A stretch of 5,521 bases of DNA from Xanthobacteraceae bacterium (GTDB taxonomy: Bacteria; Pseudomonadota; Alphaproteobacteria; Rhizobiales; Xanthobacteraceae), in the NCBI GenBank assembly GCA_030043285.1, contig JASHXZ010000090.1, positions 1 through 5,521 on the forward strand, given 5' to 3'. The notes under the pieces were generated by a model. That model did no database searches. It saw only the letters and a list, made by a program, of their open reading frames with translations, and was not told the DNA's origin. The position numbers and the translations under genes were made by a program. Of the stretch, positions 1 through 5,521 are shown in pieces (position 1 is the stretch's first letter; each line of letters begins with the position of its first letter).

Positions 1-3341
<3,341 letters not shown>

Positions 3342-3345
3342 CATG

Positions 3346-3352
3346 TCCTCTC
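3346..3352 (-). promoter_or_regulatory. rpoB ribosome binding site
   Basis: The minus strand reads GAGAGGA, then C, then two consecutive ATG codons. The GAGAGG core is 5 nt from the second ATG (3341) and only 2 nt from the first (3344), which decides the start in favour of 3341. Confidence 0.75.
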
Positions 3353-3371
3353 GCTCAAGCGAAACGCGATA

Positions 3372-3392
3372 CCGAGCCCTTGTCGGACTCGG
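3372..3392 (-). repeat. Hairpin just before the rpoB ribosome binding site
   Basis: On the minus strand CCGAGTCC and GGGCTCGG pair as 8 bp with one G-U and a GACAA loop. The hairpin ends about 20 nt upstream of the GAGAGG ribosome binding site, leaving that site single-stranded. With the neighbouring 3402-3422 hairpin it forms a tandem pair in the rpoB 5' region. Confidence 0.5.
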
Positions 3393-3401
3393 ACCACCGC
3401 G

Positions 3402-3422
3402 CCCGAACCGCCGCGGTTCGGG
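3402..3422 (-). repeat. Perfect inverted repeat upstream of rpoB
   Basis: The two 10-nt arms (CCCGAACCGC and GCGGTTCGGG) are exact reverse complements separated by a single base. They should fold as about 9 bp with a 3-nt loop in the nascent RNA. The repeat lies 61 nt before the rpoB start and 9 nt from the next hairpin (3372-3392). There is no U tract, so it is more likely a processing, pausing or stability element than a terminator. Confidence 0.6.
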
Positions 3423-3613
3423 ATTTCGTGGCGATCAAGACGACTCTCCAGAAGGCCGCAATCCATCGCGACCATCGGGACAGGCGTCGGACCGCCGTGC
3501 CTCTTCAGTCCCAGTCGCGGCCGGAGGAACCGGCCACGACACCTTCTCGGTACTCTTGGAATCCCGGGCTTTTCCGCTGCGCCTGCCCGGACTTCCCAGA
3601 AATAGGTATTCGC

Positions 3614-3988
3614 CTACTTCAACTCAACCTTGGCACCGGCCTTTTCGAGCTGGGCCTTGATCTTGCCGGCTTCATCCTTGTTGATGCCCTCTTTGACCGG
3701 CTTCGGAGCGCCCTCGACCAAGTCCTTGGCTTCCTTGAGCCCAAGGCCGGTGATGGCGCGCACCTCTTTAATCACCTCGATCTTCTTCTCGCCGGCGGCG
3801 GCCAAGACCACCGTAAACTCGGTCTTTTCCTCGGCGGCCGGAGCGGCAGCGCCGGCCGGAGCGGCCGCAACCGCCACCGCCGCAGCGGCGGACACGCCCC
3901 ATTTGTCTCCGAGGAGCTTTGCCAGCTCGGCGGCCTCCAGCACGGTGAGACTGGAAAGGTCGTCGACGATTTTCTGCAGATCAGCCAT
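3614..3988 (-). CDS. rplL: 50S ribosomal protein L7/L12
   Basis: L7/L12 is the multicopy stalk protein of the large ribosomal subunit; it recruits and stimulates the GTPase translation factors. The 124-residue product is complete and of normal length. It has an N-terminal dimerisation helix region (about 1-30), a flexible Ala/Pro/Gly hinge (about 33-53) and the conserved C-terminal domain. That domain contains [20 protein letters not shown] and [16 protein letters not shown], whose lysines and Arg correspond to the factor-binding surface. It starts at the ATG ending at 3988, preceded by GAAGGA with 8 nt spacing, and stops at TAG 3614-3616. It lies 45 nt after rplJ, as expected for the L10-L12 pair. 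The ribosome binding site overlaps a 16-nt sequence complementary to the operon leader, so its translation may depend on upstream folding or ribosome passage. Confidence 0.98.
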   Translation of the reverse strand: MADLQKIVDDLSSLTVLEAAELAKLLGDKWGVSAAAAVAVAAAPAGAAAPAAEEKTEFTVVLAAAGEKKIEVIKEVRAITGLGLKEAKDLVEGAPKPVKEGINKDEAGKIKAQLEKAGAKVELK

Positions 3989-3996
3989 GATTTTTG

Positions 3997-4002
3997 TCCT
4001 TC
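3997..4002 (-). promoter_or_regulatory. rplL ribosome binding site, embedded in a long-range inverted repeat
   Basis: GAAGGA lies 8 nt before the rplL ATG. Five of its six bases belong to the 16-nt segment that is exactly complementary to leader positions 4660-4675, so the site could be hidden by long-range pairing. Confidence 0.85.
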
Positions 4003-4013
4003 GGTTCTAACCT
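3998..4013 (-). repeat. 16-nt inverted repeat, rplL-side arm
   Basis: The minus strand reads AGGTTAGAACCGAAGG, the exact reverse complement of the leader arm at 4660-4675 (both on the same mRNA). It lies within the 45-nt rplJ-rplL gap and includes most of the rplL Shine-Dalgarno. Its GGTTAGAACC core is also nearly palindromic, so a small local hairpin is an alternative. Confidence 0.85.
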
Positions 4014-4033
4014 TTTGCGAATGCGGAAAGCTG

Positions 4034-4564
4034 TCAGGCCGCCGCGGCGGCATCCTTGTCCTTGCTGGCGTAGGCCTGGACCACACGCGCAACCTTGGCG
4101 GCGGGAGCCGTAACCACCTGAGCGATCTTGGTCGCCGGCGCCTGAATGAGGCCGATGAGCTTGGCCCGCAGCTCGTCGAGCGAGGGCAGCGCGGCCAGCG
4201 CCTTGACCCCGTTCGCATCGAGCGCGGTTTTGCCCATCGCTCCGCCAAGGATCACGAAACGCTCGTGGGCCTTGGCGAAATCGACCGCGACCTTCGGCGC
4301 CGCGACCGGATCGCCCGAGAAGGCGATCAGGGTCGGCCCCTTGAGAAGCGCCGCGATCGAGGCGACGTCACTGCCTTCGAGAGCGATCTTGGCGAGCCTG
4401 TTCTTCGCGACCCTTACGCTCGCGCCCACCTGCTTCATCTGCCGGCGCAGCGTCTGCATCTGGGCGACGGTAAGGCCCGAATAATGGGCCACAACGACCA
4501 CCTGGGTGGCCTTGAAGGTCTGTCCCAGGTCGGCGACGAGCTGGGATTTTGTTGCACGATCCAA
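4034..4564 (-). CDS. rplJ: 50S ribosomal protein L10
   Basis: L10 anchors the L12 dimers to 23S rRNA at the base of the ribosomal stalk. In many bacteria, bound to L12, it represses its own operon through the mRNA leader. The 176-residue product has the N-terminal globular domain with [19 protein letters not shown] (22-40), [15 protein letters not shown] (48-62) and [19 protein letters not shown] (73-91). A long C-terminal helix contains three consecutive 11-residue repeats (134-166) and is followed by a charged/alanine tail. The start is TTG (4562-4564): GGAGAGAG lies just upstream, the conserved N-terminus begins here, there is no in-frame upstream ATG, and the first internal ATG would delete about 35 conserved residues. 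Family members are typically about 165-180 residues. It stops at TGA 4034-4036, 45 nt before rplL. Confidence 0.97.
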   Translation of the reverse strand: MDRATKSQLVADLGQTFKATQVVVVAHYSGLTVAQMQTLRRQMKQVGASVRVAKNRLAKIALEGSDVASIAALLKGPTLIAFSGDPVAAPKVAVDFAKAHERFVILGGAMGKTALDANGVKALAALPSLDELRAKLIGLIQAPATKIAQVVTAPAAKVARVVQAYASKDKDAAAAA

Positions 4565-4567
4565 GAG

Positions 4568-4575
4568 CTCTCTCC
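4568..4575 (-). promoter_or_regulatory. rplJ ribosome binding site for a TTG start
   Basis: The minus strand reads GGAGAGAG, then CTC, then TTG. The GGAG core is 7 nt from the TTG codon. This strong site fixes the non-ATG start. A 7-bp hairpin (4580-4604) ends 4 nt upstream of it. Confidence 0.8.
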
Positions 4576-4579
4576 GGTT

Positions 4580-4604
4580 GGCGGCCGCTCCGCGAATGGC
4601 CGCC
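4580..4604 (-). repeat. Hairpin adjacent to the rplJ ribosome binding site
   Basis: The arms GGCGGCC and GGCCGCC form a perfect 7-bp stem around an 11-nt loop, 4 nt upstream of the ribosome binding site. Its position suits a helix that could extend to cover the site when the leader is repressed. The role is inferred. Confidence 0.5.
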
Positions 4605-4626
4605 GGCTTGGATTGATACCCTGCCC

Positions 4627-4653
4627 CCCGGAACGCCTTGCGGCGGTTCCGGG
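4627..4653 (-). repeat. Strong leader hairpin with GCAA tetraloop
   Basis: On the minus strand CCCGGAACCGCC and GGCGTTCCGGG form an 11-bp stem with one bulged C, closed by GCAA, a GNRA tetraloop. It is the most stable-looking structure in the leader and has no U tract after it. A bulged stem of this kind in an rplJ leader is a reasonable candidate for part of the L10-(L12) binding element, but the match to that family was not tested. Confidence 0.6.
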
Positions 4654-4659
4654 CCGTCG

Positions 4660-4675
4660 AGGTTAGAACCGAAGG
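4660..4675 (-). repeat. 16-nt inverted repeat, leader arm
   Basis: The minus strand reads CCTTCGGTTCTAACCT, exactly complementary to AGGTTAGAACCGAAGG at 3998-4013, which carries most of the rplL ribosome binding site. The arm lies 95 nt upstream of the rplJ start. Four of its bases are shared with a local 6-bp hairpin at 4672-4687 (AAGGGC/GCCCTT with GGTT loop). The local hairpin and the long-range duplex would therefore compete. Confidence 0.85.
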
Positions 4676-4761
4676 GCAACCGCCCTTTAGTCTTCACCCG
4701 TCTGTGCAGGCTCTTGCGACTTAAGCCGTTTTAGGCGGCACCTGCAGTCTCGGACAGGATC

Positions 4762-4786
4762 GGTCAGCTGAACTTGCCAACTGACC
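4762..4786 (-). repeat. Leader hairpin, 9 bp
   Basis: On the minus strand GGTCAGTTG pairs with CAGCTGACC across a 7-nt loop. The only non-Watson-Crick pair is a U-G in minus-strand RNA, whereas plus-strand RNA would have a C-A mismatch there. The structure therefore fits transcription from the minus strand. Confidence 0.5.
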
Positions 4787-4932
4787 TTAAGCACTTCGAC
4801 AACGGCCGCTAAGCTTCTCCGCCTCTTAGCAAATCCACACAGGACAGAGCTTAAGAGGGGGCCTCGCTTTTGCAGTTTCGAGAAGCGCACAAAGGCGCGC
4901 CGACAAAACGGGCCGGCACGCCCTACGCCGGG

Positions 4933-4961
4933 TATTTAGCCTGCGGCGGTGGACTTGCCAA
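4933..4961 (-). promoter_or_regulatory. Candidate sigma70-type promoter for rplJ-rplL-rpoB
   Basis: The minus strand has TTGGCA (4956-4961), exactly 17 nt of spacer, then TAAATA (4933-4938). The predicted start of transcription is near 4926. The bases after the -10 are GC-rich (CCCGGCG), the kind of discriminator associated with stringent control of ribosomal promoters in proteobacteria. It is the best -35/-10 pair seen by eye in the divergent region. Confidence 0.5.
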
Positions 4962-5016
4962 GCCTCAAGCGCACTTTGCCGCCAATATTTTGCGCCCTAC
5001 CATCGGAACCTAGCCC

Positions 5017-5022
5017 AGGGAG
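5017..5022 (+). promoter_or_regulatory. Ribosome binding site of the methionine-synthase-like gene
   Basis: AGGGAG lies 8 nt before the ATG at 5031. It supports that start for the divergent plus-strand gene. Confidence 0.7.
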
Positions 5023-5030
5023 CGCCAGCC

Positions 5031-5521
5031 ATGCCGCAAAATATCGATCGCATCCTCACCACCCACGTCGGCAGCCTGATCCGACCACCCAAGCTGATCG
5101 AATTCTGGCGCCTGATCGAGGATGGCAAGCCCTATGACGAAGCGGCTTTCGAAGCCTGCCTGACTGAGTCAGTGGCCGAAGTGGTGGGCCAGCAGGCCGA
5201 GCTTGGCATCGACATTGTCAGCGACGGCGAGTTCTCCAAGGGGCTGAACTGGGCCTTCTATATTTTCAAGCGGCTATCCGGCATCGCGGTGCGCCCGGCC
5301 ACGCCGGACGAGATGGCCGACCCGATGAGTTCGATGGGCGGCGGCCGCGACCACCAAGCCTTTCCGGAATTCTACGCCGAGTACGACGCCGCCTCAGGCC
5401 TTGGCAAGCGGCTCGGCAACCGCGTCATCGTCAATGGCGCGCTCCGCTATGCCAAGCAGCAGGTCGAGCGCGACATCCAAAACCTCAAAGCCGGCCTCGC
5501 CATCGCGAAACCGCACCATCC
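5031..5521 (+). CDS. Cobalamin-independent methionine synthase-like protein (MetE C-terminal/UROD-fold family), 3' end cut
   Basis: The 163 codons seen are open to the right edge and begin MPQNIDRILTTHVGSLIRPP. The TTHVGSLIRPP segment (10-20) matches the TTxxGS(F/x)xR/P signature at the start of the MetE catalytic barrel. GQQAELGIDIVSDGEFSK (53-70) matches the conserved Q-x4-G-x-D-x-(V)-x-DGE segment, whose Glu (E67) corresponds to a homocysteine-binding residue in MetE. Full-length relatives are single-domain proteins of roughly 350-400 residues that transfer methyl groups to thiols. The zinc-ligand His/Cys residues lie in the missing C-terminal part, so catalytic competence cannot be judged. 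Whether the true substrate is homocysteine or another thiol is unknown, and I therefore give no gene symbol. It is transcribed divergently from rplJ and has no evident functional link to the ribosomal genes. Confidence 0.88.
   Translation, partial: MPQNIDRILTTHVGSLIRPPKLIEFWRLIEDGKPYDEAAFEACLTESVAEVVGQQAELGIDIVSDGEFSKGLNWAFYIFKRLSGIAVRPATPDEMADPMSSMGGGRDHQAFPEFYAEYDAASGLGKRLGNRVIVNGALRYAKQQVERDIQNLKAGLAIAKPHH

Larger units (their letters stand above)
3342..3613 (-). promoter_or_regulatory. rplL-rpoB intergenic region with four hairpins
   Basis: This 272-nt transcribed gap contains at least four inverted repeats. In mRNA order they are 3564-3590 (6 bp, 15-nt loop), 3514-3540 (6-bp GGCCGG/CCGGCC core with a 5-nt loop, extended by 4 bp past one mismatch), 3402-3422 (10-bp perfect repeat with 1 nt between the arms, folding as about 9 bp) and 3372-3392 (8 bp with one G-U, loop GACAA). 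None is followed by a U-run on the minus strand, so no intrinsic terminator is supported. In E. coli the equivalent gap carries a partial terminator and an RNase III processing site. A similar attenuation or processing role here is inference. No convincing separate promoter for rpoB was seen. Confidence 0.5.
4565..4926 (-). promoter_or_regulatory. Long 5' leader of the rplJ-rplL-rpoB transcription unit, L10-leader candidate
   Basis: Between the predicted promoter and rplJ lie about 360 nt with no supported gene but many inverted repeats: 4822-4858 or 4808-4830 (mutually exclusive), 4762-4786, 4705-4746 (6-bp outer stem TGCAGG/CCTGCA), 4672-4687, 4627-4653 and 4580-4604. Long structured leaders in front of rplJ are the known site of autogenous control by the L10-L12 complex. 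Assigning this leader to that class rests on position and structure only. A 67-codon GTG frame on this strand (4687-4890) lacks a ribosome binding site and is not called. Confidence 0.5.

Noticed and set aside
3402..3422. Intrinsic terminator between rplL and rpoB
   Set aside because: The hairpin is strong but neither strand has a U-run after it, and rpoB follows directly with a good ribosome binding site.
3838..3895. Short GC-rich tandem-like repeats (units resembling GCCGGAGCGGC)
   Set aside because: They encode the Ala/Pro/Gly hinge of L7/L12. The repetition follows from amino-acid composition rather than a DNA repeat element.
3380..4666. 428-residue plus-strand open frame opposite rplL and rplJ
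   Set aside because: Same cause: it is codon-register antisense of rplL and rplJ, which share a frame. The protein has no recognisable family and the minus-strand genes are certain.
4687..4890. 67-codon GTG-initiated minus-strand frame in the rplJ leader
   Set aside because: There is no ribosome binding site before the GTG, the product is a basic low-complexity peptide without recognisable family, and the stretch is better explained by RNA structure.
4976..5003. Possible plus-strand promoter TTGCCG, 16 nt, TACCAT
   Set aside because: Each hexamer matches consensus at only four of six positions and the spacer is short. It is too weak to call, although the position upstream of the ribosome binding site would be suitable.
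4949..5137. 62-codon plus-strand frame overlapping the methionine-synthase-like start
   Set aside because: It is out of frame with the well-supported gene starting at 5031 and has no ribosome binding site or family resemblance.

Overview
The window is GC-rich and shows a typical alphaproteobacterial ribosomal-protein/RNA-polymerase locus. The RpoB, L7/L12 and L10 sequences most resemble those of Hyphomicrobiales (Bradyrhizobium/Rhodopseudomonas/Xanthobacteraceae-like). That placement is from recognition of the proteins, not from a search.

Layout, read right to left on the minus strand: a divergent intergenic region (4565-5030) holds a plausible sigma70-type promoter and a leader of about 360 nt with several hairpins. 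Then come rplJ (L10, TTG start, 4034-4564), a 45-nt gap, rplL (L7/L12, 3614-3988), a 272-nt structured gap, and rpoB (RNA polymerase beta, start 3341). rpoB runs off the left edge after 1,113 intact codons, just past the [11 protein letters not shown] active-site segment. On the plus strand, starting at 5031, is the 5' part of a cobalamin-independent methionine-synthase-like (MetE C-terminal/UROD-fold) gene that runs off the right edge.

L10 and L7/L12 form the ribosomal stalk that recruits translation factors, and RpoB is the catalytic beta subunit of RNA polymerase. In the canonical bacterial arrangement rplK-rplA precede rplJ. Here a divergent gene sits there instead, so rplJ begins the transcription unit.

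The most interesting signal is regulatory. A perfect 16-nt inverted repeat joins the rplJ leader (4660-4675) to the rplJ-rplL gap (3998-4013), where it covers most of the rplL Shine-Dalgarno. The mRNA could therefore fold back over about 650 nt and hide the rplL ribosome binding site, comparable in principle to the long-range coupling known in E. coli rplJL. A second observation is a perfect triple 11-residue repeat in the C-terminal helix of L10, which suggests three L12-dimer docking sites. No mobile element, CRISPR array, tRNA or rRNA is seen, and no wholly new system is evident.
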